Below, one piece after another: positions 20,899 to 31,196 of a stretch of DNA of 64,000 nt (position 1 is the stretch's first letter; every line of letters begins with the position of its first letter). The stretch is from Sinorhizobium sp. 8-89 (GTDB lineage: Bacteria; Pseudomonadota; Alphaproteobacteria; Rhizobiales; Rhizobiaceae), in NCBI RefSeq assembly GCF_030124325.1, contig NZ_JASKLR010000012.1, forward strand, positions 1-64,000, in the 5' to 3' direction. Made by a program: the position numbers and the translations under genes. The notes under the pieces are model-generated. The model was given only the letters and a program-made list of their open reading frames with translations. It did not search any database and had not been told where the DNA came from.

Positions 20899-21768
20899 TC
20901 ACGACATGCGGTGTTTGCGCTCGAGCAGTTTGTGGATGAGCGGCGTGAAAATCAGCTGCATGGCGAGGTCGAGCTTGTCGCCCGGTACCACAATGGAATT
21001 GGCACGCGACATGTAGCTGTTGTGCAGCATCGACAGCAGGTAGGGAAAATCAATGCTGCGCGGGTTGGCAAAGCGGATGACCAGGATCGATTCGGCCGGC
21101 GTCGGTATCCAGCGCGCGATAAACGGATTGGACGTATCGACGATCGGCACGCGCTGGAAATTGATGTCGGTCAGGGAAAACTGCGGGCAGATGTAGTGCA
21201 CGTAGTCGGGCATGCGCCGCAGGATGGTGTCCGTCACCGCCTCGGCGGAGTAACCGCGCGTCGCCTTGTCTCGATGGATCTTCTGGATCCATTCGAGGTT
21301 GACCACCGGAACGACGCCGATCTTCAGGTCGCAATGCTGCGCAAGATTGACCGTGTCGGTGACGGCGCAGCCATGCAATCCCTCGTAAAACAGCAGATCG
21401 CTGTCGCCAAACTCCTCCCAGTTCGTGAATGTGCCGGGTTCCGCGCCGTATTTCGCAGCCTCGGCGTCGTCATGCACGTAGTGACGGGTGCGCCCGACGC
21501 CGCGCCTGCCATATTCGGCAAAGACGCTCTCGAGAATCTCCAGTTCGTTCGCCTCGGCGGAGAAATGGGTGAAGTCGACGCCTCTGGCCTTCTCGTCGGC
21601 GATCTTGCGGCGCATGGCTTCGCGGTCGTAGCGGTGGAAGGCATCGCCTTCGATGAACGATGCCGAAACGTTCTCGCGCTTGAAGATCTTCTCGAACGTG
21701 TCCTTGACGGTGGTCGTGCCGGCGCCGGACGAGCCGGTGATCGATATGATTGGGTGCCTCGCTGACAT
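20899..21768 (-). CDS. cbbP: phosphoribulokinase
   Basis: A 289-residue kinase phosphorylating ribulose 5-phosphate to the Rubisco substrate. The nucleotide-binding loop [10 protein letters not shown] near residue 12 and [10 protein letters not shown] are characteristic of proteobacterial phosphoribulokinases, as are [15 protein letters not shown] and [12 protein letters not shown]. With Rubisco it is the defining enzyme of the cycle. It lies 10 bases after cbbF. Confidence 0.96.
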   Translation of the reverse strand: MSARHPIISITGSSGAGTTTVKDTFEKIFKRENVSASFIEGDAFHRYDREAMRRKIADEKARGVDFTHFSAEANELEILESVFAEYGRRGVGRTRHYVHDDAEAAKYGAEPGTFTNWEEFGDSDLLFYEGLHGCAVTDTVNLAQHCDLKIGVVPVVNLEWIQKIHRDKATRGYSAEAVTDTILRRMPDYVHYICPQFSLTDINFQRVPIVDTSNPFIARWIPTPAESILVIRFANPRSIDFPYLLSMLHNSYMSRANSIVVPGDKLDLAMQLIFTPLIHKLLERKHRMS

Positions 21769-21778
21769 GCGGCTCTCC

Positions 21779-22828
21779 TCAGGCCCGAAACAGACCGCGC
21801 TTGCCGAAGAGCGGTGCGCGTTCGCCGATCATGTTGGGATCGACGTGGTAGCGAGCGATGCGCTCCACCTCGCGACGCGAACCGAAAATCAGCGGTACGC
21901 GCTGGTGCAGGTTTTCCGGGACGAGATCGAGAATGCGCGTGACCGACGTCGTGGCTGCGCCGCCGGCGTTCTCGACGATGAAGGCGATGGGGTTGGCCTC
22001 GTAGACCTGCCGCAACCGGCCCTGGCTGTAGCCTTTTCGGCCGTCGGCCGGATATAGGAAGATCCCGCCCCGAACGAGAATCCGATAGGTATCGGCGACC
22101 AGCGAGGCGATCCATCGCATGTTGAAGTCCCGTTCGCGCGGCCCCTCTGAACCGGCGAGGCAATCGTCGACATAGAGCCGGACCGCTTCTTCCCAGTGTC
22201 GGTAGTTCGACATGTTGATGGCGAATTCGCTGGTACGCTCGGCGATGTTGACCGACTTGTATCCCTGTACGAAGCAGCCCAGCCGACTGGAGAAGATGAA
22301 GATCTCCGTGCCCTTTCCGAGCGACAGCACCAGCGCGGGTTGCGGTCCGTAGAGGAAGAAGCCTGCCGCCAATTGTCGGTTTCCGGCTTGCAGAAAGGAC
22401 TGCATGACGTCCGATTCCGGTCCCTTGACGGCGGGCAGCACGGAGAAGATCGTACCGAGGGAGACGTTGGTGTCGATGTTGGAAGAGCCGTCGAGCGGAT
22501 CGATGGCAACCGCAAGGCGCGCATTCGGATCAAGCAGTACGGGGTTCTCCAGTTCTTCCGAGGCGTAGCATGCGACCGGCGCGCCCTGCAGGCACGACAA
22601 GAAGAGGCCGTCGCACACGACGTCGAGATCCTTCTGCAGGTCGCCGTCGCTATTGCTTCCGCCACGGGTGCCGTTGAACACCGTTCCGAGCGCGCCCTGG
22701 TTGACGAGTTTGCGGACGTCGAGGGCGGCCGTCGCCAGCCGTTGGACGACTGCGGCCACTTCCCGGGCGATATCGTCGCCAGTGGCCACGCGTGAGGCAA
22801 GATAGGCCTCGAGAGTTGCGCCGGACAT
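21779..22828 (-). CDS. cbbF: fructose-1,6-bisphosphatase class I
   Basis: A 349-residue phosphatase and first gene of the cbb operon. The metal-binding sequence LAVAIDPLDGSSNID and YASEELENPV are diagnostic, and later GIFLYPADGRKGYSQGRLR matches substrate-binding segments. An AGGAGAC-like ribosome site precedes the ATG. The 99-base interval to the divergent cbbR contains the likely operon promoter and CbbR operator. Confidence 0.95.
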   Translation of the reverse strand: MSGATLEAYLASRVATGDDIAREVAAVVQRLATAALDVRKLVNQGALGTVFNGTRGGSNSDGDLQKDLDVVCDGLFLSCLQGAPVACYASEELENPVLLDPNARLAVAIDPLDGSSNIDTNVSLGTIFSVLPAVKGPESDVMQSFLQAGNRQLAAGFFLYGPQPALVLSLGKGTEIFIFSSRLGCFVQGYKSVNIAERTSEFAINMSNYRHWEEAVRLYVDDCLAGSEGPRERDFNMRWIASLVADTYRILVRGGIFLYPADGRKGYSQGRLRQVYEANPIAFIVENAGGAATTSVTRILDLVPENLHQRVPLIFGSRREVERIARYHVDPNMIGERAPLFGKRGLFRA

Positions 22829-22887
22829 GATGTCTCCTCCCAGATGTCCAGTGCAGGATGGCGCAATTCGGGAGTTTGTAAAATTTA

Positions 22888-22901
22888 TTAGATTGACTTT
22901 A
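22888..22901. promoter_or_regulatory. candidate CbbR operator between cbbF and cbbR
   Basis: The AT-rich divergent promoter interval contains TTA-N8-TTA, agreeing with the published TNA-N7/8-TNA pattern for CbbR sites. It is followed by the direct repeat TTAGAAG/TTAGAA (22899-22911). It lies 27 bases before the cbbR ATG. Position and pattern are seen; binding is inferred. Confidence 0.5.
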
Positions 22902-22927
22902 GAAGTTAGAATTTCTTACTTTTCGCC

Positions 22928-23869
22928 ATGCGCAACGTGACGCTTCGCCAACTTCGCACCGTCCAGACCGTTTGCCGGCTTGGGAAGATCAATCTTGCTG
23001 CCGAGGCTTTGGGCCTGACAGGCCCGGCGCTCACGCTGCAGATCCAGCAACTGGAACGGGATGCCAATGCCCCGTTGTTCGACAGGACGCGCGGCGGCAT
23101 GGTTCCGACGGCGTTCGGTCTTGCTTTCCTTGAGGCGGCGCGGGCGGTTGAGGAGAGCCTGGTCAGCCTCGAGGATTCGATCAGTGCCATCAAGGGGCTC
23201 AGAACCGGGCGATTGCGCCTCGGCGTGGTATCGACCGGAAAATATTTCGCGCCACAACTCATTGCCGCCTTCCGCGATCAGCTTCCCGCCATCGAGATCA
23301 ATCTCTTTATCGGCAACCGAGCCGAAGTCATCGCCAAATTGAGGGACCATGAGATCGATGTCGCGCTGATGGGAAGGCCGCCGCGCGACTTCGAGGTGCG
23401 CGCAGAGGTGTTCGGCGACCATCCGCTGGTATTCATCGCCCCCGCCGGACACCCGCTCGCAGGTTTGCTGGAAATTTCGCGGGAGCGGATTGCGCAGGAA
23501 CAGTTTCTCGTGCGGGAAAAGGGTTCGGGGACGCGTATCTCACTTGAGATCTTTCTGAGCGGCACGCCGCACAAGCTGGAGGAACTCGGCACCGAGATCG
23601 CTTCGAACGAGACGATCAAGCAGGCGGTCATCGCCGGTCTTGGGATTGCCTTCATCTCGGCCCATACCATCGAGCAGGAGGTGAAGCTCGGCCGCCTCGT
23701 CATTCTCGACGTCGTCGATACGCCGATCCGCCGGCAATGGTTCAGCGTGTCGCGCCTGGACCGCGCCACGACTCCGGCGATGCAGGCTTTCGAGCGGTTC
23801 CTGCTGGCAACCGGCGCGCGATATCTGCCGGTGGTCAGCAAGCCCTATCCCGCCAACGCGTTCGGTTAG
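22928..23869 (+). CDS. cbbR: LysR-type regulator of the cbb operon
   Basis: A 313-residue LysR-type protein. The N-terminal winged helix-turn-helix is RNVTLRQLRTVQTVCRLGKI followed by AAEALGLTGPALTLQIQQLE, and the C-terminal two-lobed effector domain starts near residue 90 (TGRLRLGVVSTGKYFAPQ). It is divergent from cbbF, the usual arrangement, and would activate the operon in response to metabolites signalling CO2 fixation need. Confidence 0.94.
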   Translation: MRNVTLRQLRTVQTVCRLGKINLAAEALGLTGPALTLQIQQLERDANAPLFDRTRGGMVPTAFGLAFLEAARAVEESLVSLEDSISAIKGLRTGRLRLGVVSTGKYFAPQLIAAFRDQLPAIEINLFIGNRAEVIAKLRDHEIDVALMGRPPRDFEVRAEVFGDHPLVFIAPAGHPLAGLLEISRERIAQEQFLVREKGSGTRISLEIFLSGTPHKLEELGTEIASNETIKQAVIAGLGIAFISAHTIEQEVKLGRLVILDVVDTPIRRQWFSVSRLDRATTPAMQAFERFLLATGARYLPVVSKPYPANAFG

Positions 23870-24231
23870 GGCGAAGAAGCAATCTGCTACCGGGTTCGCC
23901 AAGAAGTTGCGGTTATTTGGCCCCGTGTCCGCATCCGCTCGGGTCGTTTCGAGCGGAAAGTGCGATGTCGATAGCCACCTAGGTCTTAATTGCGGGGCCT
24001 GAAGCGGTTTGCTACCCTTCAAGGGAGGCTGCGTAATGCCGTAGTCACGCGAACTCGATTTGCCACCCCCGGCGACGGCGCCGCCGGGTCTTGCCGGAGC
24101 GGGAGAAAGCCGTTCCGGCCTTTCACCCAAGCAGCGCTCTTTGCGAGCAAAGCTTGTTTCGTGTTCGATCCAGATGCAAGGGCGCCTGCAAACGCGGGAG
24201 CGAGCACATCAATCGGACGAATGGAGGAAAC
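23870..24231. other. intergenic region between cbbR and pqqA
   Basis: A 362-base non-coding interval. It contains several short GC-rich complementary runs but no terminator with a T-run and no convincing reading frame. The last 20 bases carry the pqqA ribosome site (GGAGGAAAC). The pqqA promoter presumably lies here but I cannot place its boxes. Confidence 0.6.
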
Positions 24232-24327
24232 ATGTCCTGGCATAAACCAAAATTCATTGAAGTCAGCTGCGCGATGGAAATCACCCGCTACGCTCCTGCG
24301 GACGGAGATGAGCCCATCCTCTTCTGA
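24232..24327 (+). CDS. pqqA: PQQ precursor peptide
   Basis: A 31-residue peptide with the conserved Glu and Tyr (Glu16 and Tyr20 in EITRY) that PqqE cross-links to make pyrroloquinoline quinone. It begins MSWHKPKFIEV, close to other PqqA peptides, though the tail is extended by several acidic residues (DGDEPILF). The ATG follows GGAGGAAAC. pqqB starts 48 bases later. Confidence 0.93.
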   Translation: MSWHKPKFIEVSCAMEITRYAPADGDEPILF

Positions 24328-24375
24328 CGCTCCGCCGCACGATGGTCGGCTCACAACGCGTCTCGGGATAGACCA

Positions 24376-25287
24376 GTGAATGAAGCGTCCGATCTTCGTA
24401 TTATCGTTTTGGGGGCCGCCGCCGGCGGCGGTCTCCCGCAATGGAATTGCGGCTGCTTGAATTGCACGATGGCGCGCGATCCTGCCTCCGTCGTCAGGCC
24501 GCAGACCCAATCGTCACTGGCCGTCAGCCTCGATGGCGAGGCATGGGCCGTCTTCAACGCCTCTCCCGACATCCGCCAGCAGATTCAGAACAATCGATCA
24601 CTGCAGCCGCGCCGCCTGCGCCACACGCCGATTAAAAGCGTGGTGCTGACCAATGGCGACATCGATCATCTGGCGGGATTGCTCGTCCTCAGGGAAAAAC
24701 AGGCCTTCGCTGTTTTCGCAACCGGCGCAGTCAGCCGGATCATCGCCGACAATCCGGTCTTCGGCGTTCTCGATCCGGACCTGGTTTCGAGGAAGAACAT
24801 CGCCATCGAGGAACCATTCTCTCCACTGCCCGGCCTTGAGGCGCGGCTCTTCGCGGTGCCTGGCAAGGTTCCGCTTTTCCTCGAAAGCGGCGAACCGGAT
24901 CTGAACGTCGAGGGCGAAAGCACGGTCGGAATCGAGCTCAGAGCCGGCAGCAGGCGCGTCTACTATATTCCTGGCTGCGGCATGCTGACCGACGTCCTTG
25001 CAGCGCGCCTGAGAGATGCCGACGCATTGTTCTTCGACGGCACGCTTTTCGACGACGACGAGATGATCGCCGCCGGTACGGGTCGCAAGACGGGCCGCCG
25101 CATGGGCCACATGCCGATTGCCGGCGAAGGGGGCAGCCTCGACGCACTCGCTGCCTTGAATATTCACAGAAAGGTCTATGTCCACATCAACAACACGAAT
25201 CCGATCTGGCGGCCCGGCTCGGAGCGCGCCTACGTGGAAAGCCGCGGCTTTGACGTCGGGTTCGACGGCATGGAGGTTCACCTTTGA
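24376..25287 (+). CDS. pqqB: PQQ biosynthesis protein B
   Basis: A 303-residue metallo-beta-lactamase-fold protein of the PqqB family, proposed to hydroxylate or otherwise process the PQQ precursor. Motifs are LGAAAGGGLPQWNCGCLNC, with the typical cysteines, the metal-site-like LTNGDIDHLAGLLVL, and MGHMPIAGEGGSLDALA. The stop overlaps the TTG start of pqqC. Confidence 0.95.
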   Translation: MNEASDLRIIVLGAAAGGGLPQWNCGCLNCTMARDPASVVRPQTQSSLAVSLDGEAWAVFNASPDIRQQIQNNRSLQPRRLRHTPIKSVVLTNGDIDHLAGLLVLREKQAFAVFATGAVSRIIADNPVFGVLDPDLVSRKNIAIEEPFSPLPGLEARLFAVPGKVPLFLESGEPDLNVEGESTVGIELRAGSRRVYYIPGCGMLTDVLAARLRDADALFFDGTLFDDDEMIAAGTGRKTGRRMGHMPIAGEGGSLDALAALNIHRKVYVHINNTNPIWRPGSERAYVESRGFDVGFDGMEVHL

Positions 25288-26054
25288 CGACGGCAACCGA
25301 CAAGCAAGCGTTTCACGCCCGCCTACTGGAAATCGGGAAGGAACGCTATCACGACAAGCACCCCTTCCACGTCATGCTCCATGGTGGCCACGCAACGATG
25401 ACGCAGGTGCGGGCCTGGGTCATCAATCGCTACTATTATCAGAGCCGAATTCCGATGAAGGACGCCGCGTTTCTGTCGCGTTGCGAGGACCCGCAAATGC
25501 GTCGGGCCTGGCGCTCCCGCATCGAAGATCATGACGGCGGCGTGGACGAGGGCGGTGGAATCCGCCGTTGGCTGCGTCTCGCCGAAGCGGTCGGACTCGA
25601 TCCTGCCTATGTCGCCTCGACCAGCGGTGTACTGCCTGCGACTCGGTTTGCCGTCGACGCCTATGTCTCGTTCGTGCGCGAGAAGCCGCTCCTCGAGGCG
25701 GTGGCCTCTTCGCTGACTGAGCTTTTCGCGCCCAAGATCCATTCGGAGCGCATCGCCGGGCTTCTGCAGCACTATGCATTCGCCGACGACGCGGCGCTCG
25801 CCTATTTCCGCCAACGGCTTAACGAGGCGCCGCAGGACGTGGCATTCGGGCTTGCCTATGTCCTCGACCACGCCGACACGCAGGAAAAACAGGATGCCGC
25901 CGCTGCGGCGCTCACATTCAAAACGGATGTGCTGTGGTCGCAGCTCGATGCGCTCTATTCGGCCTATGTCGCGCCCGGCCGCATTCCGCCGGGAGGCTGG
26001 GACGGGCGGGAAGGCGTCGTCGGGCAGGCTGTTTCCACGGAGGCCGCCGAATGA
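25284..26054 (+). CDS. pqqC: pyrroloquinoline-quinone synthase
   Basis: A 256-residue cofactor-independent oxidase catalysing the last ring closure and oxidation of PQQ. Motifs are KGRYHDKHPFH-like (here ERYHDKHPFHVMLHGG), VINRYYYQSRIPMKDA and IEDHDGG. The start is TTG at 25284, inside the pqqB stop; the next ATG would delete conserved residues. Four-base overlap with pqqD. Confidence 0.95.
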   Translation: MTTATDKQAFHARLLEIGKERYHDKHPFHVMLHGGHATMTQVRAWVINRYYYQSRIPMKDAAFLSRCEDPQMRRAWRSRIEDHDGGVDEGGGIRRWLRLAEAVGLDPAYVASTSGVLPATRFAVDAYVSFVREKPLLEAVASSLTELFAPKIHSERIAGLLQHYAFADDAALAYFRQRLNEAPQDVAFGLAYVLDHADTQEKQDAAAAALTFKTDVLWSQLDALYSAYVAPGRIPPGGWDGREGVVGQAVSTEAAE

Positions 26055-26347
26055 CCGCCGATGCGCCGGTGATTTCGGGCACAAGCGTCGTCAAGCTGGC
26101 GCGGGGGGTACGGCTGCGCGAGGATCAGGTGCGCGGCCAAATGGTCCTGTTGGCACCGGAGCGTGCCATGGCTTTGGACGAGATCGCCGTTGCCATCGTG
26201 CAAGCCCTTGATGGCAAGCGGAGCCTCGATCGGATCGCTGACGACTTTGCCGCCCAGTTCGAGGCCCCGGTCGCGCAGATTGCAAGCGACGTGAAGGCTT
26301 TCGTCCACGAGCTTGCCGTCCGCCGCATGCTGGAGATCGTCGAATGA
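26051..26347 (+). CDS. pqqD: PQQ peptide chaperone
   Basis: A 98-residue protein that binds PqqA and presents it to PqqE. The core RGVRLREDQVRGQMVLLAPER, then LDEIAVAIVQALDGKRSLDRIA, is the typical RRE fold. ATG and stop overlap the neighbouring pqq genes by 4 bases each, showing tight coupling. Confidence 0.93.
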   Translation: MTADAPVISGTSVVKLARGVRLREDQVRGQMVLLAPERAMALDEIAVAIVQALDGKRSLDRIADDFAAQFEAPVAQIASDVKAFVHELAVRRMLEIVE

Positions 26348-27468
26348 AGAGTGGCGCCGCCCTTGCAAATAGTATCGTGCGCGAGGTTTCGCGCGTGCCT
26401 CCTCCGATGGCGATGCTCGCGGAGCTGACGCATCGATGTCCGCTCGCCTGCCCCTATTGCTCCAACCCGGTGGCGTTGACGCCGGCAAACGATGAACTCT
26501 CGACCGGGGAATGGATAAACGTCTTCGAGCAGGCGGCCGATCTCGGTGTGCTGCATCTGCATTTGTCGGGCGGCGAGCCGGCGGCACGCCGGGACCTCGT
26601 CGAGCTGACGCGGGCGGCGGTTTCGCTCGGGCTTTATACCAATCTGATCACGTCGGGCGTGGGTTTGACCGAAGCCAGAATCAGCAATCTGGCCGATGTC
26701 GGGCTCGACCATGTCCAGCTTTCGATCCAGGGCGTTTCGCCCGAAAGCGCGGACCGGATCGGCGGCTACAGCGGCGGATATGAAAGGAAGATCGCGGTCG
26801 CGGGCTGGGTGGCGGATGCCGGGATCCCGCTGACGATCAATGCCGTCTGCCATAAGCAGAACATGGGCGAGATCGAGGCCATGATCGAACTGGCGATACG
26901 GCTGAAGGCGCGCCGTATCGAAGTCGCAACGGTGCAGTTTCACGGCTGGGCCGAACGCAACAAGGCGGCGCTCATGCCGACGCGCGAACAGGTCGAACAG
27001 GCGACGCAAACGGTCGCCGAGGCGCGCGAAAAATATCAAGGCGTGCTCGTGATCGACTATGTGCCTGCTGACTATTACTCCAGCTATCCAAAGGCGTGCA
27101 TGGGCGGTTGGGGCCGCGTGGGCCTGAACGTCACACCTTCGGGGCGCGTGCTTCCGTGCCATGCCGCGGAAACGATCCCGAGCCTGTCTTTCGAGAATGT
27201 GCGCGAACGGTCGCTGTCGCGGATCTGGTACGAAAGTGACGCGTTCAATGCCTATCGCGGCGAGGACTGGATGCCGGAACTGTGCCGGAGCTGCGAGCGA
27301 AAGAAGGTGGACTTCGGCGGCTGCCGTTGCCAGGCCATGGCGCTTGCCGGCGACGCCAGCGCAACCGATCCGGTTTGCATCCGGTCGCCGCTTCGTGATC
27401 GCCTGACGCGGGACACGGATAGGCTTTCGACTACGCAAGCGGCGACGTTGACCTATCGCGGTCGGTAA
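26344..27468 (+). CDS. pqqE: PqqA peptide cyclase (radical SAM)
   Basis: A 374-residue radical SAM enzyme forming the Glu-Tyr carbon-carbon bond in PqqA. The CxxxCxxC cluster motif is CPLACPYC (Cys32, Cys36, Cys39). A SPASM-type C-terminal cysteine cluster is seen in CHAAET and LCRSCERKKVDFGGCRCQA. Substrate-facing HLHLSGGEPAARRDL is conserved. It ends the pqqABCDE operon. Confidence 0.95.
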   Translation: MKSGAALANSIVREVSRVPPPMAMLAELTHRCPLACPYCSNPVALTPANDELSTGEWINVFEQAADLGVLHLHLSGGEPAARRDLVELTRAAVSLGLYTNLITSGVGLTEARISNLADVGLDHVQLSIQGVSPESADRIGGYSGGYERKIAVAGWVADAGIPLTINAVCHKQNMGEIEAMIELAIRLKARRIEVATVQFHGWAERNKAALMPTREQVEQATQTVAEAREKYQGVLVIDYVPADYYSSYPKACMGGWGRVGLNVTPSGRVLPCHAAETIPSLSFENVRERSLSRIWYESDAFNAYRGEDWMPELCRSCERKKVDFGGCRCQAMALAGDASATDPVCIRSPLRDRLTRDTDRLSTTQAATLTYRGR

Positions 27469-27690
27469 ATGCTTCTTGGGTCTCCGGCGCCTTTTGGGCG
27501 ATTGATCCGGTCCGGCAAGCCATACAAAGAGCACAGCTCCACCAAGCAACGTGCCACCGTCCTTTGCGCGTCTGATAAGACGCGCGGCGCTGTAGGAGAT
27601 CACTTCGCCGTGAGGCTTCGGCTCCGGCTTGAAACAACAATGAGCCGCACCAATTCCCCGGCAAATTCAGCTTGTCTTCGGAGGGTGCCG

Positions 27691-28683
27691 ATGGACGTCT
27701 TTTCCCCTAAAGCCGGATGTCTCGCGCTCGCCTCGGTCGCCACGCTCGCCTCCGGCATGGCCATTGGCCAGGCGCGAGCCGAACTGCTCGCCCGCGTTCC
27801 CGCCGCGCGCGAAATGGCGGTTTGCGGCGACGTGTTGTTTGTCGGAACCAAAGGCTCCTCGGTCTATGCCGTGCCGTTGTCCGGCGGCCGCGCCCGGCGG
27901 GTTGCCTCCGGGTTCTCCGCTGCGAACGGAGTCGCATGCTCCGGCGGTCGCTTGTTCGTCGCTTCGCGGGACAGCATAACGGCGTTCGATATCGGGCGCG
28001 GGGGTGCTCTTTCCGGCAGGCGCGATATTCGGCGAGACTTGCCGAACTCGGGAGCCCATAGCTTTCGCTATATCGCCGTCGGTCCCGATTCCCGGCTCTA
28101 TGTCTCGTTCGGATCGCCTTGCAACATTTGCTCGCCGCGCGGGCTGCAGGGCACGATCGTCAGCATGAAGCAGGATGGGTCCGACCTTCGAAGAGTCGCC
28201 TGGGGTGTGCGCAATTCCGTTGGCTTCGACTGGCGCGGCGGCACCATGTTCTTTACCGACAACGGCGCCGACGGAATGGGCGACGATGTTCCACCCGACG
28301 AGCTGAACGCGCTTCGGCCGGGCGGTTTTTACGGCTTTCCCTATTTCGGGGGCCAGGTTCGGCTCGAAGGGTTTGAGGACGCCCGGCCGCCCGCGCGGCA
28401 GATTGCCCCTGCGTTCAACTTCCAGGCGCATGTCGCCGCCCTGGGGATCCATTTCTTCCGCAGCCTCGGCGGTGACGCTCTGGTCGCCCAGCACGGCAGT
28501 TGGGACAGGTCGGTTCCGGTCGGGTATCAGGTCGTGCGGGTGCGCTTCCAGGGCGGTCGCCCGGTCTCGGCGGCGACCTTCGTCAGAGATGTCGGGCGTC
28601 CCGTGGACGTCAAGGAAGCGCCGGACGGTTCCGTCCTCGTATCCGACGACGCCGGAGGTGCAATTCACATATTCAGGCGATGA
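27691..28683 (+). CDS. PQQ-dependent sugar (sorbosone/aldose-type) dehydrogenase-like beta-propeller
   Basis: A 330-residue secreted protein; the ATG at 27691 follows CGGAGGGTG and begins a signal peptide (GMAIGQARA). Segments ANGVACSGGRLFVA, HSFRYIAVGPDSRLYVSFGSPCNIC, FFTDNGADGMGDDVPPDELN and SWDRSVPVGYQVVRVRF match soluble PQQ sugar dehydrogenases of the sorbosone dehydrogenase-like group. Its position after pqqE supports PQQ use. Substrate cannot be read from sequence. The 222-base gap before it shows no other gene. Confidence 0.8.
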   Translation: MDVFSPKAGCLALASVATLASGMAIGQARAELLARVPAAREMAVCGDVLFVGTKGSSVYAVPLSGGRARRVASGFSAANGVACSGGRLFVASRDSITAFDIGRGGALSGRRDIRRDLPNSGAHSFRYIAVGPDSRLYVSFGSPCNICSPRGLQGTIVSMKQDGSDLRRVAWGVRNSVGFDWRGGTMFFTDNGADGMGDDVPPDELNALRPGGFYGFPYFGGQVRLEGFEDARPPARQIAPAFNFQAHVAALGIHFFRSLGGDALVAQHGSWDRSVPVGYQVVRVRFQGGRPVSAATFVRDVGRPVDVKEAPDGSVLVSDDAGGAIHIFRR

Positions 28684-28778
28684 CGCCTGATGATTCCTTC
28701 AGGACTCGTTAGCAGCTTGGGTGGTCGGATGAGCGCTTCGAGATAGCAGGATCCAGGTGCGCGGACCGCGGGCTGGCC

Positions 28779-30848
28779 CTATCGCCACATGCCACGCATG
28801 CGGGCGCCAACATCGACCCGGACCTTTCGTGTTTCTCGCTCGCCGGGAGCCGACGGTTTGGCGACCGGCCAGGCTGTGCATTCGAAGAACTGCAAAAGCG
28901 TTGCCGGAATAAAGCGGCTTCTCGACGCATAGACGTGGCGATCGCCCTGGGCATTCTGCCCATGCGTGAAAAACCGCTGGGGCGTGACAAGATGCAGGCT
29001 GTCCTTGGCGCGGGTCATCGCGACATAAAGGAGGCGCCGCTCCTCCTCGATCTCGGCCGTCGAGCCCACGCCGAGATCGGAGGGAATGCAGCCGTCGACG
29101 CAGTTCAAGACGAAGACGGACTTCCATTCCTGGCCCTTGGCCGAATGGATCGTCGACAGGATAAGATAATCCTCGTCGAGAAGCGGCACGCCGGATTGAT
29201 CACTGGTGGCGTCCGGTGGATCGAGGGTGAGTTCGGTCAGGAACCGTTCCCGCGATGGATAACCGGCTGCAATCTGCTCAAGCTGCAGGAGATCGGCCAT
29301 ACGCACCTCCGCGTCCTCATGAACGCGATTGAGATGCGGTTCGTACCAGCTACGCGCTTCAGCGATTTCGGCCGGCCATGCGGTCTTTCTGGTGCGCATG
29401 CTCTGGAGCATGTCGACAAAGGTAACCCAGTCATCTCCCGAGCGCGGCGGAGCGGGAATTTCGGCGAGCGCCGTCAAGGGTTCCGGATCGGCGGCTATCG
29501 CATCGAGCACCCGGCCCGCCGTCTGTGGACCGACGCCGGGCAAGAGTTGCATCAGCCGGAAGCCGGCCACGCGATCGCGGGGGTTCTGGGCAAAGCGCAG
29601 GACCGCCAGCAAGTCCTTCACATGCGCGCTGTCGAGGAACTTGAGGCCGCCGAACTTGACGAAAGGGATGTTGCGCCGGGTAAGCTCCACCTCCAGGGCG
29701 CCGCTGTGATGCGAAGTGCGGAACAGAACCGCCTGCTGTTTCAGGAGCGTGCCACTTTCGCGATTTTCCAGCACCTGCTCGACGATATAGTTGGCCTGCC
29801 CCGCTTCATCGCGAACCGTGACGAGCCGTGGCCGCTCGGCGGACTGGCGCTCGGTCCAGAGATTTTTCGTAAAGCGCTCGCCGGCGAGCTCGATGACCCC
29901 GTTGGCGGCGGTCAGGATCGGCTGCGTCGAGCGGTAGTTTCGGTCAAGCGTGATGATGTCGGCCGCCGGAGAGAAGGTTTGTGGAAAATCGAGAATATTG
30001 CGCACGGTCGCGGCACGGAAGGAGTAGATCGATTGTGCATCGTCGCCGACGACGGTCAGGCCGTGGCCGGTAGGTTTGAGTGCGGTCAGGATCGTCGCCT
30101 GCAAGCGGTTCGTGTCCTGATACTCGTCGACGAACACATGGTCGAAGCGGTTACCGATTTCTTCGGCAATTACAGGCTCGCTTACCATCTGCGCCCAGTA
30201 GAGGAGGAGGTCGTCATAATCGAGGACGTTCTGCGCCTGCTTGGCTTCGACATAGGAAGCGAAAAGTTCGCGCAACTGTTTTTCCCATGCCGTGCACCAG
30301 GGAAAGGAGCCGCGCAGCACCGCATCGAGCGTCTGCTCCGAGTTCACCGTGCGCGAATAGATTGCAAGGCAGGTGCCTTTCGTCGGAAAGCGGCTTTCCG
30401 TCTTGGAAAACCCAAGCTCGTGCCGGACGAGATTCATCAGGTCGGCCGAATCTTCCCTGTCATGGATGGTGAAGTCCGCATCGATGCCGATCTCCGGGGC
30501 ATGATCGCGCAGCAATCTCGCCCCGATCCCGTGGAACGTGCCTGCCCAGGCGAGTGCGTCCGCAACGATCGCGGCCTTCTCGCCAAGTACCTGCCGGCAG
30601 ATGCGCTCCACCCGCCGGCTCATCTCGGCGGCCGCGCGTCGCGAAAATGTCATCAATAGAATCCGGCGCGGATCGGCGCCATTGACGATCAGATGGGCGA
30701 CGCGATGCGCCAGCGTGTTGGTTTTGCCGGAACCGGCACCGGCGATGATCAGGAGCGGTCCACCGATTTTTCCGTCTGGCAGGCCAACGCCATGCTCGAC
30801 CGCATTACGCTGCTGATCGTTCAGCTTCTCAAGATACGCCGCGCTCAT
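28779..30848 (-). CDS. UvrD/PcrA-like superfamily 1 DNA helicase
   Basis: A 689-residue ATP-dependent 3'-5' helicase. Motif I is AGAGSGKTN near residue 38, motif [12 protein letters not shown], motif [14 protein letters not shown], motif [14 protein letters not shown], motif [16 protein letters not shown] and motif [20 protein letters not shown]. The C-terminal region is shorter than in UvrD (about 720 residues). Its neighbours share no obvious function. Likely in DNA repair, but no specific partner is visible. Confidence 0.92.
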   Translation of the reverse strand: MSAAYLEKLNDQQRNAVEHGVGLPDGKIGGPLLIIAGAGSGKTNTLAHRVAHLIVNGADPRRILLMTFSRRAAAEMSRRVERICRQVLGEKAAIVADALAWAGTFHGIGARLLRDHAPEIGIDADFTIHDREDSADLMNLVRHELGFSKTESRFPTKGTCLAIYSRTVNSEQTLDAVLRGSFPWCTAWEKQLRELFASYVEAKQAQNVLDYDDLLLYWAQMVSEPVIAEEIGNRFDHVFVDEYQDTNRLQATILTALKPTGHGLTVVGDDAQSIYSFRAATVRNILDFPQTFSPAADIITLDRNYRSTQPILTAANGVIELAGERFTKNLWTERQSAERPRLVTVRDEAGQANYIVEQVLENRESGTLLKQQAVLFRTSHHSGALEVELTRRNIPFVKFGGLKFLDSAHVKDLLAVLRFAQNPRDRVAGFRLMQLLPGVGPQTAGRVLDAIAADPEPLTALAEIPAPPRSGDDWVTFVDMLQSMRTRKTAWPAEIAEARSWYEPHLNRVHEDAEVRMADLLQLEQIAAGYPSRERFLTELTLDPPDATSDQSGVPLLDEDYLILSTIHSAKGQEWKSVFVLNCVDGCIPSDLGVGSTAEIEEERRLLYVAMTRAKDSLHLVTPQRFFTHGQNAQGDRHVYASRSRFIPATLLQFFECTAWPVAKPSAPGERETRKVRVDVGARMRGMWR

Positions 30849-31196
30849 CGGCCCCCGCTTTTATCGCTCCGATTTTCACAGGCGAATCCCACCATCCCTT
30901 CAATAGCGCATTCGACCGTTCCTCCTGAAGGAGCCTCCCTCCGGTTGACCGATCCGCGACGCAAATGGGAACGAATAATGAACTTAACAGCCGATTCGGC
31001 CGTTGCAAAGCCAAGCAGGCGCCGTTTCGGCGGACAAAATCATACGCCGCCTTTCGCGATTGCAGGGCATGTTCCACATGGCGGGGTGGCCGATCGCGCC
31101 GGGATGGTCTATGGAAGGTCACGCGAGCCCGCGGCCAGGACCGGTCTTGCCGCGACGCTTGGCACAGAATGCAATCCCTGTAGTTTGGATAACGGA
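30849..31196. other. intergenic region between helicase gene and fixL
   Basis: A 348-base interval between divergent genes. In-frame codons extend fixL upstream but lack signal or domain content, and FixL residue numbering places the start at 31197. No FNR/FixK palindrome or terminator was found. The fixL promoter must lie here. Confidence 0.55.

Noticed and set aside
31159-31174. Sigma-54-like TGGCAC...TGCA sequence before fixL
   Set aside because: The spacing between the GG and GC elements is one base shorter than sigma-54 promoters require, and fixL is not known to be sigma-54 dependent.
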